In this document: one piece after another, positions 22,815 through 31,016 of the stretch
Layout: every line of letters starts with the position of its first letter
How positions within the stretch are numbered: the first letter of the stretch is position 1
Source of the DNA: CAZOEL01 sp964578835
Lineage (GTDB): Bacteria; Desulfobacterota; Syntrophobacteria; Syntrophobacterales; Syntrophobacteraceae
Direction of reading: 5' to 3'
Length of the DNA: 32,511 bases
NCBI GenBank assembly: GCA_964578835.1
Contig: CAZOEL010000077.1
Location: 1-32,511, forward strand
Made by a program: the position numbers and the translations under genes
The notes under the pieces: model-generated
Database searches by the model: none
Seen by the model: only the letters and a program-made list of their open reading frames with translations
Told to the model about the DNA's origin: nothing

Positions 22815-23876
22815 ATGCAGAACAGCAATAGAGGCGTCGTGATGATCGTAGACGACGTGGAAAGCGAGATAGACATTCTTGTCGACATCTTGCACAAAGA
22901 ATACGAGGTCTGTGTCGCAATGGACGGCGAGAGCGCTCTGGAGGCGGCCGCCGAGGTCGGCCCGGACCTGATTCTCCTAGACGTCCTGATGCCGGGAATG
23001 GACGGCTACGAGGTATGCCGGAGGTTGAAGCAAAACCCAAAAACCATGGATATTTCCATTATCTTTGTGACCGTCCTGAGCGAAGAGGGGCATGAAGCAA
23101 CGGGCCTCGAACTGGGCGCGCTCGATTACATCACCAAGCCCTTCAATCGCGACATTGTCTTGGCCAGGGTCCGAAATCATATGGACCTCATCGAGGCGCA
23201 CCGGCTCAAAGAGGACGTCAAACGAATCGTCACGCACGACATGCGCAACGAGCTCAACATGATCATCGGTCTGCCCGATATCCTGCTCAGGGACGATAAT
23301 CTGAGCCCGAGACAACGGGAAATGCTCGAGAAGATACGCAAGTCGGGCTACGCGCTCTTGAATATGGTAAACCTCGAGCTCCAGCTATACAAAATGGAGC
23401 GCGGCCTTTATGATTTCATTCCCTCCAATGTCGACGCCCTCAATGTGCTTCGTCGAATCATCGAACATAAGGCAAGCATTCAAAAGCAGAAGTCGATCGA
23501 GGTCAAGATGACGCTTGCGGGCCGCCAGCCGGTTAACGGAGAGCCATTTTTCGTCCGCAGCGAAGAACTGCTGCTATATTGCATGTTGTCCAATCTAGTG
23601 GCGAACGCCATCGAGGCCTCCCCTGCCGGCGGAGAAGTGGCTATTGATATGGCGGATGCGGATTCTTCCCGCATCGTCATCCATAACATGGGGGCCGTTC
23701 CGGTGGAGATTCGAGACCGATTTTTCAAAAAGTTCGTCACTGCGGGCAAAAGCTGCGGAACCGGGCTCGGCACATACTCCGCCCTGCTCATGGCCAGAGC
23801 CCACGGGGGCGCGATCGAGATGGAAACATCGGAAGAGAAAGGCACAACCGTCTCGGTGCTGCTCCCGAAGGGATGA
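22815..23876 (+). CDS. receiver-histidine kinase hybrid, soluble
   Basis: 353 aa from ATG at 22815. I prefer this start because GGGAGG lies 6 nt upstream and the N-terminus then aligns with the paralogous receiver at 22339. The alternative at 22743 overlaps the previous stop (ATGA) and also has AAGGAGG, adding 24 residues. The receiver has its Asp in LILLDVLMPGMDGYE. A linker helix leads to RIVTHDMRNELNMIIG, the dimerisation site with the phospho-His. The ATPase core shows NLVANAIEASPAGG (N box) and GTGLGTYSALLMA (G2 box). A receiver before a kinase core, with no membrane segment, suggests it is itself switched by phosphorylation, perhaps from the 1531-aa kinase. Confidence 0.88.
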   Translation: MQNSNRGVVMIVDDVESEIDILVDILHKEYEVCVAMDGESALEAAAEVGPDLILLDVLMPGMDGYEVCRRLKQNPKTMDISIIFVTVLSEEGHEATGLELGALDYITKPFNRDIVLARVRNHMDLIEAHRLKEDVKRIVTHDMRNELNMIIGLPDILLRDDNLSPRQREMLEKIRKSGYALLNMVNLELQLYKMERGLYDFIPSNVDALNVLRRIIEHKASIQKQKSIEVKMTLAGRQPVNGEPFFVRSEELLLYCMLSNLVANAIEASPAGGEVAIDMADADSSRIVIHNMGAVPVEIRDRFFKKFVTAGKSCGTGLGTYSALLMARAHGGAIEMETSEEKGTTVSVLLPKG

Positions 23877-23927
23877 CAGGATACAGGTCCTTTTTGAGAC
23901 CCGAAGATTGAATCGGGAGAGTTATTC

Positions 23928-24155
23928 GTGAAAAGATATTGGCTTGGGCGCTTTGTCGCCTTTCTCATCCTCATTGTATACTGCGCCATAGGCGGCGCAA
24001 TTACGAAGAGGCTTCATATCGAGCAGGGCTCGTTGTGGTCGGTATTGATAATTGCAGCGGTGTTTTTCCTGTGGTGCTGCTCGGCGCTATACGTGATAAG
24101 AAAGTGGTTTACCCCAAAAACGACAGGTGATTTGGATAATCATAAAGACAATTGA
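23928..24155 (+). CDS. small two-helix membrane protein
   Basis: 75 aa from GTG at 23928, with GGGAGAG about 9 nt upstream. Two membrane helices at about 8-24 and 38-57, and a hydrophilic C-terminus. The N-terminal MKRYWLGRF and the short loop ITKRLHIEQGSLW have the mixed charge of a small inner-membrane protein. No family recognised. Likely co-transcribed with the SpmAB-like gene 57 bp downstream. Confidence 0.6.
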   Translation: MKRYWLGRFVAFLILIVYCAIGGAITKRLHIEQGSLWSVLIIAAVFFLWCCSALYVIRKWFTPKTTGDLDNHKDN

Positions 24156-24212
24156 AACCGTTTTATCGGATTCCGCCTTCCCGCCTGCGAGCGAAGCGCG
24201 GAGGGTTGGGTC

Positions 24213-25559
24213 ATGAACGTCATCTTTTTTTCTATTGTGTTGATTGCGTTTCTTGCAACCGGCTGGCAGCAAATCTGGTGGATTCCCGCGGCCGATGCGG
24301 CGGCGCCCATGGAGCGTCTTTCCAAAGCCATGGTGGATTCCGCCGCCGCATCGGTCGATTTGGCCATAAGCCTTATCGGCGTGATGACTCTTTTCCTCGG
24401 CTTGATGAAGGTCGCGGAAGCCGGAGGACTTCTGACGATCATCGCCCGCCTCATCCGCCCTCTCATGGTGCGGCTCTTTCCTGAGACGCCGCCGGACCAT
24501 CCGGCCATGGGCGCCATGATCCTGAATCTTTCCGCCAACGTCATGGGGCTTGGCAACGCCGCCACGCCGTTCGGCATCCGGGCCATGCAGGAACTGGAGA
24601 AGCTCAATCCCCATCCCGGGACCGCCACCAACGCCATGGTTCTTTTCATCGCCATCAACACGGCCAGCGTGACTCTGCTCCCGACCGGAGTCATCGCGCT
24701 CCGAGCGGCGGCGGGCTCGACCAACCCCGCTGGAATCCTTCCAACCACGCTCTTCGCAACTCTCTGTTCGACGCTCATCACCATATTGGCCACGAGAGTC
24801 TACCAGAGGTTCTTTCCCGCGCCGCCGATAGAGCGATCGGCAGTCGCGCGCGACAATGGAGAAAGCGCCCTGGGTGAAGCCGAGAAAGTCGATAGCCAAA
24901 AGGATGAATCGCACCAAGAGGTCAGCGGGGAAGAAGCAGAATCGGTCGAAAGCTCCGAGCCCTATCCTGCATGGGCAAGCGCGCTTGCTTTCGGATGCAT
25001 TGTGGCTATCATCCCGCTGACTATCGCCTACGGCCGGGCCATTTCGCCTTGGATCATTCCTGGAATCATGATGAGCTTTCTCGCGTTTGGCGTAGCCAGA
25101 AGGGTTCGAGTCTATGAAGTTTTCGTCGAAGGGGCGAAGGATGGCTTCCAGGTAGCCGTGAGGATCATCCCTTATCTGGTCGCCATCCTGGTGGCCATCG
25201 GCATGCTCCGGGCAAGCGGCGCGCTCGACGCCATCGTGGGAAGCCTCGGCGCCTGGACGGCCATGGTGGGACTTCCAGCCGAAGGTTTACTGATGGCCAT
25301 GATGCGCTCCCTTTCCGGCTCGGGCGCTTACGGAATCCTGGCTTCCCTCATCAACAACCCGGCCATCGGCCCAGACAGCTACACCGGCTATCTTGTCTCG
25401 ACGCTTCAGGGATCGAGCGAAACCACATTCTACGTCCTGGCCGTATACTTCGGCGCGGTGCAGGTGAGAAGAATCCGCCACGCCCTGGTTGCCGGACTGA
25501 CGGGCGACATCGTCGCCGTCATCACCTCCGTCGCTATCTGTTGGTATTTGTACGGCTAG
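24213..25559 (+). CDS. SpmA/SpmB-like fused nucleoside-recognition (Gate) membrane protein
   Basis: 448 aa. Two Gate-type domains: about 45-195 (SpmA-like, with NLSANVMGLGNAATPFGIRAM) and about 285-445 (SpmB-like, with AVRIIPYLVAILVAIGMLRASGAL and MMRSLSGSGAYGI). They are joined by a hydrophilic Glu-rich linker (about 205-250). In Bacillus these halves are separate spore-maturation proteins; fused forms occur in non-sporulating bacteria, where their role is unclear. About ten membrane helices, inner membrane. GGAGGG lies about 16 nt before the ATG. The TAG stop is the first three bases of the inserted element at 25557, so the present C-terminus (...CWYLYG) may be set by that insertion. Confidence 0.88.
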   Translation: MNVIFFSIVLIAFLATGWQQIWWIPAADAAAPMERLSKAMVDSAAASVDLAISLIGVMTLFLGLMKVAEAGGLLTIIARLIRPLMVRLFPETPPDHPAMGAMILNLSANVMGLGNAATPFGIRAMQELEKLNPHPGTATNAMVLFIAINTASVTLLPTGVIALRAAAGSTNPAGILPTTLFATLCSTLITILATRVYQRFFPAPPIERSAVARDNGESALGEAEKVDSQKDESHQEVSGEEAESVESSEPYPAWASALAFGCIVAIIPLTIAYGRAISPWIIPGIMMSFLAFGVARRVRVYEVFVEGAKDGFQVAVRIIPYLVAILVAIGMLRASGALDAIVGSLGAWTAMVGLPAEGLLMAMMRSLSGSGAYGILASLINNPAIGPDSYTGYLVSTLQGSSETTFYVLAVYFGAVQVRRIRHALVAGLTGDIVAVITSVAICWYLYG

Positions 25560-25908
25560 TAGACCGTCAACATCGTCTCTTCCGGTGGGTGCGGGCCCCC
25601 TCTCCCTCAGGGAGAGGGTCGGGGTGAGGGAAGTATTCTTTAGAAATTGAGGGAAGTATTCTTCTATAAAGAGGATCTCCCCTCATCCTGCCCTCTCCCT
25701 CAATGATGTTGAATTAAGAAATCGGTAAGGATCTATAGGTTGGGTTGAGCGATGAGCGAAACCCAACATCGATCGGCAAAACTGTTGGGTTTCGCTCATC
25801 GCTCAACCCAACCTACCCCTGCATCGGCTCCTTAATTCAACACCAGGCCCTCTCCCCGAGGGAGAGGGAAAAAATGCAACCGGAAAATTCAAAGTTGCCG
25901 GTCCACTA
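25557..25908. mobile_element. MITE-like element A, copy 2, with a nested insertion
   Basis: Ends are TAGTAGACCGTCAA (25557-25570) and TTGCCGGTCCACTA (25895-25908), matching those of copy 1. It shares the GCGGGCCCCCTCTCCCTC and CAACCGGAAAATTCAAAG blocks. It is longer because of extra internal sequence and a second element at 25707-25842. It lies exactly between two convergent genes, and its palindromes could act as a two-way terminator. No ORF. Confidence 0.78.
25707..25842. mobile_element. 136-bp element nested in MITE copy 2
   Basis: Ends TGTTGAATTAAG (25707-25718) and CTTAATTCAACA (25831-25842) are perfect 12-bp inverted repeats. Inside, 25736-25767 and 25784-25815 form perfect 32-bp arms around a 16-nt loop, built on GTTGGGTTTCGCTCATCGC. 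It splits the outer element's second CCCTCTCC block. The inner hairpin type is common in proteobacterial genomes. Confidence 0.72.
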
Positions 25909-25943
25909 ACCTTGGCCCAGTCCAGAATCGGTTCAGCTACAAT

Positions 25944-27200
25944 TTAGGAGCCGTCCGCCAAGCGGCGCCCGGCGCGGCACGCCAATGGGGCATTCCCCAC
26001 GGGCAGGCAGGCGTTGCAGGAAATGCACTCCGCTCGGTCCGGCCCATTGCCCGAAAGCCATTGATTCGGGAGGTCCGGCTGCCGCACGAGGGGCCTCGAC
26101 AAGGACGCAAAATCAACCGCCTTTGAGCCCAGCACCTCTTCGATTCGCCCGAATGACCTCAGTCCTCCCACAAGGATTATGGGCAGCATCGTCTCTTTCT
26201 TGAGAGCAGCGGCCCCGGGCAGGAAATACGCTTCCTGCTCTTTCCTCATAACGCCGGTTCTCGATTCTGGCAGAATGACGGGCTCCCAGCCCAACTCATC
26301 TTCAGGCCTGGTCACCGACTCCCACATGCCGCCGCTCGCTTCGATCGCGCTGAAGCCTGTTTGCTTGAGCTCTCTGCTGATTCGCGCTGCTTCGTTGATA
26401 TCTATCCCACCAGGAAGAAGATCCGTGACATTCATCTTGACCACCAAAGGGAAGCCGGCGCTGACTTTGGCTCTGGCGCTCTCATAGATTTCCCTGACGA
26501 TCCTCGTCCTATTCTCTGTCGAGCCGCCATATTGATCCTCGCGCCGATTCGTCCGCGGAGACAGAAACGAGCTCAGCAGGTAGCCATGAGCGGCATGAAT
26601 CTGAGCCCCGTCGAAGCCCGCCTCCTCGGCGCGGCGCGCGCCCTCGGCAAATGCTTCGATAACCTCCTGAATTTCTTCTACCGACAATGCTCTCGGCGTC
26701 CGATCGAAGGTGGCGTCGAAGAGAGAAGATGGAGCGGTTGGCTCTACGGTCAGAGGAGGCTCATGGTGCTGAGTAAGGATCTCGCGATTCTTTCGGAAGT
26801 ACGCTTTCCAGGCCCGGGGAGCAAAGGGCGCCAATTTGATCCCATCCTGCTTGCGCACGACCTGCCTTCCGGGATGGTGCAATTGCAGCATTACCCTGCA
26901 CTCCGGATCGACTTCATGGACTGCCCGGGGAATTTTCGCAAGACTCGCGATATACGAGTCGTCATCTGCTCGCATGATGAAATGCGGCGCCAGCGCCTTG
27001 GCGCAGACGCCCGTTATTCCGGTAAATATGAGACCTGCGCCGCCTCTGGCCAATTGGCGATAGAGATCTATGATGGAACCAGACGCCTCTCCCCTGCTTG
27101 TGGCGGCGTTCTCGAAAGTAGCCGAGCGCGCCAAACGGTTCTTGATGACGAGCGATCCTATCCTGCCCGGACTGAAGACTATGGAATCCTTTCTGCTCAC
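25944..27200 (-). CDS. NADH:flavin oxidoreductase, old yellow enzyme family
   Basis: 418 aa FMN-binding TIM barrel. Signatures: IKNRLARSATFENAA, GGAGLIFTGITGV, MLQLHHPGRQ, GFDGAQIHAAHGYLLSSFLSPRTNRREDQYGGSTENRTRIVREI (active-site His pair and hydride region) and PIILVGGLRSF. At the C-terminus Cys392, 395, 398 and 408 (CISCNACL...C) look like ligands for a [4Fe-4S] cluster, as in 2,4-dienoyl-CoA-reductase-type members. The FAD/NAD domain of those enzymes is missing, so a separate electron donor is expected. Probably reduces enoyl or enone substrates. Soluble. It ends 36 bp from the MITE. Confidence 0.92.
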   Translation of the reverse strand: MSRKDSIVFSPGRIGSLVIKNRLARSATFENAATSRGEASGSIIDLYRQLARGGAGLIFTGITGVCAKALAPHFIMRADDDSYIASLAKIPRAVHEVDPECRVMLQLHHPGRQVVRKQDGIKLAPFAPRAWKAYFRKNREILTQHHEPPLTVEPTAPSSLFDATFDRTPRALSVEEIQEVIEAFAEGARRAEEAGFDGAQIHAAHGYLLSSFLSPRTNRREDQYGGSTENRTRIVREIYESARAKVSAGFPLVVKMNVTDLLPGGIDINEAARISRELKQTGFSAIEASGGMWESVTRPEDELGWEPVILPESRTGVMRKEQEAYFLPGAAALKKETMLPIILVGGLRSFGRIEEVLGSKAVDFASLSRPLVRQPDLPNQWLSGNGPDRAECISCNACLPVGNAPLACRAGRRLADGS

Positions 27201-27332
27201 ACGCTTCCCCCGTTTCGATATATCAAGCTGAAATCCGCACTATCGTTTACGCTCTTCATGCATCGTGATAACACAGTTTCGTCTGTCTGTTCCGCAGAAA
27301 GGACAAAAAAGATCGTCGAGAGGAAGAAGTCG

Positions 27333-27465
27333 ATGGGCAAAAAGAAGAGAGCGCTTGGACGCTCTCTTTGAGATCGACATCTGGGACATCGAGCAGGATG
27401 AGCCGCTCGGGCTGGTATTAAAGTCGGCGCTGGAAGCTCAGGAGATGCGGAGCGATATGCTCAGC
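27333..27465 (+). pseudogene. nusB-like 5' fragment with a frameshift
   Basis: ATG at 27333 has GAGAGGAAG upstream and begins MGKKKRA, like NusB N-termini. The frame then stops at codon 13, but shifting by one base at about 27354 continues as LDALFEIDIWDIEQDEPLGLVLKSALEAQEM. That resembles the NusB first helix (ALxALYQIDI.D.) and what follows. Similarity fades by about 27465, with no trace of the rest of the protein. I read it as a dead fragment. Weak point: the match is short. Confidence 0.4.
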
Positions 27466-27474
27466 CAACATCCG

Positions 27475-27630
27475 TCAGCAACAGCAGCCTTGAAACATCT
27501 TTCGTTCTTCCCAAATTCCGTTGTGACAAACCAGGAAAATACAGTTGTTCTTCGGCAGCATGCTGCCGTTCGAGTATTCATCCGCCTGGTAGTCGCAAGT
27601 AGGTTGGGAGGGCGTCGCTTCCTTATCCAT
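27475..27630 (-). CDS. small Cys-rich ORF, 51 aa
   Basis: 51 codons from ATG at 27630, with AAGGAG 8 nt upstream. Six cysteines (Cys12, 30, 35, 49, 50, 51), the last three forming the C-terminus before TGA. The middle NNCIFLVCHNGIWEERK has mixed hydrophobic and basic character. No signal peptide; no family recognised. The Cys cluster could bind metal. It is too short for certainty, and the evidence is the ribosome binding site and the cysteine pattern. Confidence 0.45.
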   Translation of the reverse strand: MDKEATPSQPTCDYQADEYSNGSMLPKNNCIFLVCHNGIWEERKMFQGCCC

Positions 27631-27937
27631 ATTTCATGCTCCTTCCATCCCTGCCCTCGACCGGATGGCTCTTAAGGTTTCAGCGAGTCCTATCCACCAC
27701 ATGATCCCGGCAACATGGCGGGGATGATTGTCTGTCGCCTCCTCTCCCCATGCTCATTCTACCTTACTTGAAGGCACATACCATTTTGGAGCCGTATAGA
27801 GAATGCCCCCATCACTTATTGAGGAGCTTGCCGGATTCCCCGCCTTGGTGGACGGGCGGCGGCCGAGGCAACCAGTTGCCGGCGCCACTCGAAAGCAGAT
27901 TGTTCGGCTTGTTTTCTCCAGCCTCCTTAGAGCCGCT
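27631..27937. other. intergenic, no gene seen
   Basis: About 307 bp between the exported protein's 3' end and the Cys-rich ORF. Frames crossing it on the plus strand have no starts with ribosome binding sites and no recognisable protein features. Confidence 0.4.
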
Positions 27938-28462
27938 TTATGGCGCGGCCTCCACCGTCTGATCGGTCATGGCGAACCAGCGACCCTGAGGATTGGTGAC
28001 GAAGACAGCCGGATCGGGACAAGGATTTGGAAGCTCCACCTGATCCTCTATCACCGCATTGCCCGCCGTGTCGGCCGGGAAGAGATCAGTCATGGCGTTC
28101 TCAAATACTCCTTCTGAGGTCTGGCAGCTCACGATTGCGGCAAATTGAGGAGAAGGGTTGACTCCCGTCTCGGTCAATACGAGCCCTTCAACCGTTATGC
28201 TCACCACGCCATCTTCTGTAACCACTCCATCCACAGCCGCAATTGTCCAGGGCGCCCCCGCGGGACTTACGTCGCGGATAATCGTGGCGGACCCTGCCAG
28301 GTCTGCGGGAAGTCCAACCATTGTATCGAAAGATATGATCTCCCCAGCGCCTGCTGGAGGCATATCGCCTTTTTGCGCCATCTCCGCATGCAGCGAGGCG
28401 GCCATGACCGTAAGCAGTCCAGCCAAAAGCAGGACTGCGCATGCTCTGAAGCTCCGTTTCAT
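27938..28462 (-). CDS. exported protein of unknown function
   Basis: 174 aa with a signal peptide (MKRSFRACAVLLLAGLLTVMAASLHA, cleaved near residue 26). The mature part is beta-rich: ATIIRDVSPAGAPWTIAAVDGVV, VSITVEGLVL, NPSPQFAAIVSCQTSEG, DLFPADTAGNAVIEDQVELPNPCPDPAVFVT, GRWFAMT. Two Cys (in VSCQTS and NPCPDP) probably form a disulfide. The pattern matches hypothetical secreted proteins seen in several phyla, with no known role. It has its own promoter (28495-28522). Confidence 0.82.
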   Translation of the reverse strand: MKRSFRACAVLLLAGLLTVMAASLHAEMAQKGDMPPAGAGEIISFDTMVGLPADLAGSATIIRDVSPAGAPWTIAAVDGVVTEDGVVSITVEGLVLTETGVNPSPQFAAIVSCQTSEGVFENAMTDLFPADTAGNAVIEDQVELPNPCPDPAVFVTNPQGRWFAMTDQTVEAAP

Positions 28463-28494
28463 ATCGTTACCCTTTTCACCTTAGCTCTTACCTG

Positions 28495-28522
28495 ATTATA
28501 AAATTGTGAAAAACCTGGTCTA
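28495..28522 (-). promoter_or_regulatory. candidate sigma70 promoter of the exported protein
   Basis: On the minus strand TAGACC (28522-28517), a 16-nt spacer and a perfect TATAAT (28500-28495) lie 33 nt before the ATG at 28462. Confidence 0.5.
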
Positions 28523-28926
28523 CAGGTCATCGGCAAATATCAAGCACCAACGTCATATGTGGGTTTTGCCTTTTGTTTTAATAATAGTAAGATTTCTGAT
28601 GAACGATGCAACGCCTACGATCCCGCTCGCCAAGCCTCCCGCAGGATTGCCGGCTGAGATCTGAATGTGCATGGAGACGAGCACGGCCGTCCTTTCTTTG
28701 GATCGAGCGCAAGCAGTTCTTTGCCCAGCCCCGACGAGCATATATAATGGGGCGGTGCGGAAGAGCAGGACGGAACAAAAAGGGATCGAGCGGCAGTACT
28801 GCGCGTAGGTTTGACATTCCCGGCCGACCGCCGATCAATGGTCCCGGCGATGAATTTCATGCGCCGAGCGAAACGACTTTTTTGCGCCAAGACTGACCAC
28901 AGGGCAGGATAAGGCGAAGGGAATCC
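28523..28926. other. intergenic, no gene seen
   Basis: About 400 bp between divergent genes. A minus-strand frame (28553-28741) has no ribosome binding site and no family match. Promoter signals for the gene at 28927 were not resolved. Confidence 0.4.
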
Positions 28927-30906
28927 ATGCAGACACATGAAACCTCAGAGGCTCGCTTGAAATGCGGCGTTTACATTATAGGCCCCGATTTATTTGCAGC
29001 CGACTCCACGGGAAAAATATCGTCTTCCATTGCATCGATTTTCCCCGCTCACCGCATTCTTGTGACGGTTCGGGGCATTCACGCCACTCAGGCCAACATT
29101 GCTTGCGACTTCCTGCGGGAGACGATCCTATCCAGCGCGTCCAGGATCATCAGCGTCGAAGAAGAAGACGCCATCTACCACGATGCGGTCTCCCTCTTCG
29201 TTCGAGACGGCTTCGTTCTCATTCGTTCGGAACCGGAAGACATGGACAAGATTTTTGCTGCAGACGAGACTCTCCAATTGCTCGTTCCCAAGCAATGCAT
29301 CCAATTTACCGGGAAAGAGCTGGCGGAAGTGCGAAAAGAGCTGCGCATGCGGGGAGAAAGTTGGCGGATCTCTCTCGCCCCGCATTCCGTCGAGGAGATG
29401 TGTCATTACATCCGGTCGAGCAGAGTCAGCGTCGGAACGGATGCTGTTTATTATCAGAGCGCAGCCACGGGGGAGAGATTTCTCACCTATGAAGAATTCA
29501 TGGGCATCAGGCGGCTTCTGAAGGATGACACACCGAGGGCGCTCGCAAGACTGAAAGAAATAGTCACCCTACACACCCTCTCGAACAAACAGGGCGTTCG
29601 CGAGCTGAGCTTTTTCGCCCGGGAAGGAAGCCTCTCCCTAGCCGTATTGCGCGAGCTGATTGAGGTATTGGAGAATGAATCGTCGACCCCAATGGCCGCC
29701 CAACAGGCTGAAGGGCTCTTCGATCGCTTTGCGGCCTCTTTTGGCGAAGCCACCGGAATATCTCTCATGTCCGATTCCGAAATGGACCCGATCTGGCGAA
29801 CCGCCATATTCTGCAAACTTTTCGGCATCGATGCCGATGCGATAGAAGAATGCTGCCTGGGCCTCAGTCCCGAATTCCATCTGAATGTGAGATGGCTTCC
29901 CGGAGGCCGCATACTGGAAGGGCAAGCGTTCTTCGAATCCGACGCCCTTCCCAGGGTCAAGAGCTTGATCCTTCACTATCTCGAGAGGTATCCCGGCTTG
30001 GCTTCCATCAACCTGGGGCGCGTAGAGTCTTCGCTTACCACGAGAGACCGCAGCGGCGAACAGCGGGAAGTTTACCTGATCGCACTGGGACTTTCTGACG
30101 AAGCTGAAGAAATACGGCTCGTTCGCATGATCAAATGGGACGTCATGCATCGGCTCAGAAATGGACTCCCTTTACAGCATGCAGTTTCCGAAACCAAGCT
30201 GTACCATCGCTATATCAACGATCGCTTAAAAGCCTTCGCAGCCCTGAAGATTCCCATACCTCATTATACAGACATTGAGATTTGGGAATCCATTCCCGGC
30301 ATGGGAGAGGTTCCTGTTTATTTTTTCGACCGGCCCTACATAGAAGGGTTAGCAACAGAAAAGATAGTTTCCGAGCATTACGCCCGGCCCGGCTTCATGA
30401 TACGGTTGGCGGGGCTGTTGGGCATGGCTGCGGCTGTAAGCCTTGTCATGGGGAGAGCATGTCCGCGTGACGGCCACATATTCTTCGATGATGGCGATGA
30501 GGTCATCCATTTCGATCGTGAAGGATTTCCGGAGCGGTTGATGATTACAGAGACGACCGGCTCCTTCAACGATTGGAGAACGCCCGTTGCAGCCAAATTG
30601 CCGCATTGTCTTTCCCGTCTCCTCGGGCACCTGGAAAAAGCGAAATCCAAAGGGATAAGCAAGGCCGAGCTCTGGGCTGCGGTTGAAGCGTTCAGTGAGG
30701 GCCTCGTAAGGGAGATCGTGCGACTGCAGAAAGTATTGGAGGAAGAGAATTCCCGGTTGAGATCCCTCTATTCCGATCGCTCGGAAGAAAGGGGAGGCAT
30801 CCGGCGCAAATGGGACAGGCTGTTGGAGCGTCTTGAAGCGACCAGGCCCGATGAAGTGCGCGAGACCATAACGAATGCCCACCACCTTGCTCGGTACAGG
30901 GAATAA
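28927..30906 (+). CDS. large uncharacterised protein with a weak PI3/4-kinase-like C-terminal region
   Basis: 659 aa, no signal peptide or clear membrane helices, starting at ATG with AAGGGA 6 nt upstream. No family recognised. The N-terminal 130 residues look alpha/beta (VRGIHATQANIACDFLRETIL). A conserved-looking block, RFLTYEEFMGIRRLLKDDTPRALARLKEIVTLHTLSNKQGVRELSFF, follows at about 180-230. At about 495-525, MAAAVSLVMGRACPRDGHIFFDDGDEVIHFDREGF recalls the catalytic and DFG-like segments of phosphatidylinositol-kinase-type folds (GNxDRHxxNhhhD..hhhhDhG), but key residues differ. The C-terminus is helical and possibly coiled-coil (about 585-659). It lies 110 bp before cfa and may be co-transcribed, hinting at a lipid or membrane link. 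Confidence 0.7.
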   Translation: MQTHETSEARLKCGVYIIGPDLFAADSTGKISSSIASIFPAHRILVTVRGIHATQANIACDFLRETILSSASRIISVEEEDAIYHDAVSLFVRDGFVLIRSEPEDMDKIFAADETLQLLVPKQCIQFTGKELAEVRKELRMRGESWRISLAPHSVEEMCHYIRSSRVSVGTDAVYYQSAATGERFLTYEEFMGIRRLLKDDTPRALARLKEIVTLHTLSNKQGVRELSFFAREGSLSLAVLRELIEVLENESSTPMAAQQAEGLFDRFAASFGEATGISLMSDSEMDPIWRTAIFCKLFGIDADAIEECCLGLSPEFHLNVRWLPGGRILEGQAFFESDALPRVKSLILHYLERYPGLASINLGRVESSLTTRDRSGEQREVYLIALGLSDEAEEIRLVRMIKWDVMHRLRNGLPLQHAVSETKLYHRYINDRLKAFAALKIPIPHYTDIEIWESIPGMGEVPVYFFDRPYIEGLATEKIVSEHYARPGFMIRLAGLLGMAAAVSLVMGRACPRDGHIFFDDGDEVIHFDREGFPERLMITETTGSFNDWRTPVAAKLPHCLSRLLGHLEKAKSKGISKAELWAAVEAFSEGLVREIVRLQKVLEEENSRLRSLYSDRSEERGGIRRKWDRLLERLEATRPDEVRETITNAHHLARYRE

Positions 30907-31016
30907 TGCCAAAGGCGTCCATCAACCCGCCCACGCTCATACTTTGACAGGATCCGGCCTTCGCTGTGAAGAGGGCGGACAGGCTGTCGCCAAACAGCAG
31001 AAAACGGAGCACCGCA

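Noticed and set aside
24087..24917. 276-codon minus-strand frame antisense to the SpmAB-like gene
   Set aside because: Composition is that of an antisense shadow (Arg/Gly/His-rich), while the plus strand encodes a clear membrane protein.
25557..25908. CRISPR or tandem repeat array
   Set aside because: The repeated blocks are inverted and of two element types; there are no regularly spaced direct repeats with spacers.
27408..27477. Possible selenocysteine read-through at the UGA of the 51-aa Cys-rich ORF
   Set aside because: The frame continues only about 20 codons with no family or motif, and I see no hairpin with a suitable loop after the UGA.
27803..28117. Plus-strand frame of about 104 codons antisense to the exported protein
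   Set aside because: It is the shadow of a gene with a clear signal peptide and promoter on the minus strand.
28553..28741. 62-codon minus-strand frame in the gap before 28927
   Set aside because: No ribosome binding site, poor start, no recognisable family; it lies in a divergent promoter region.
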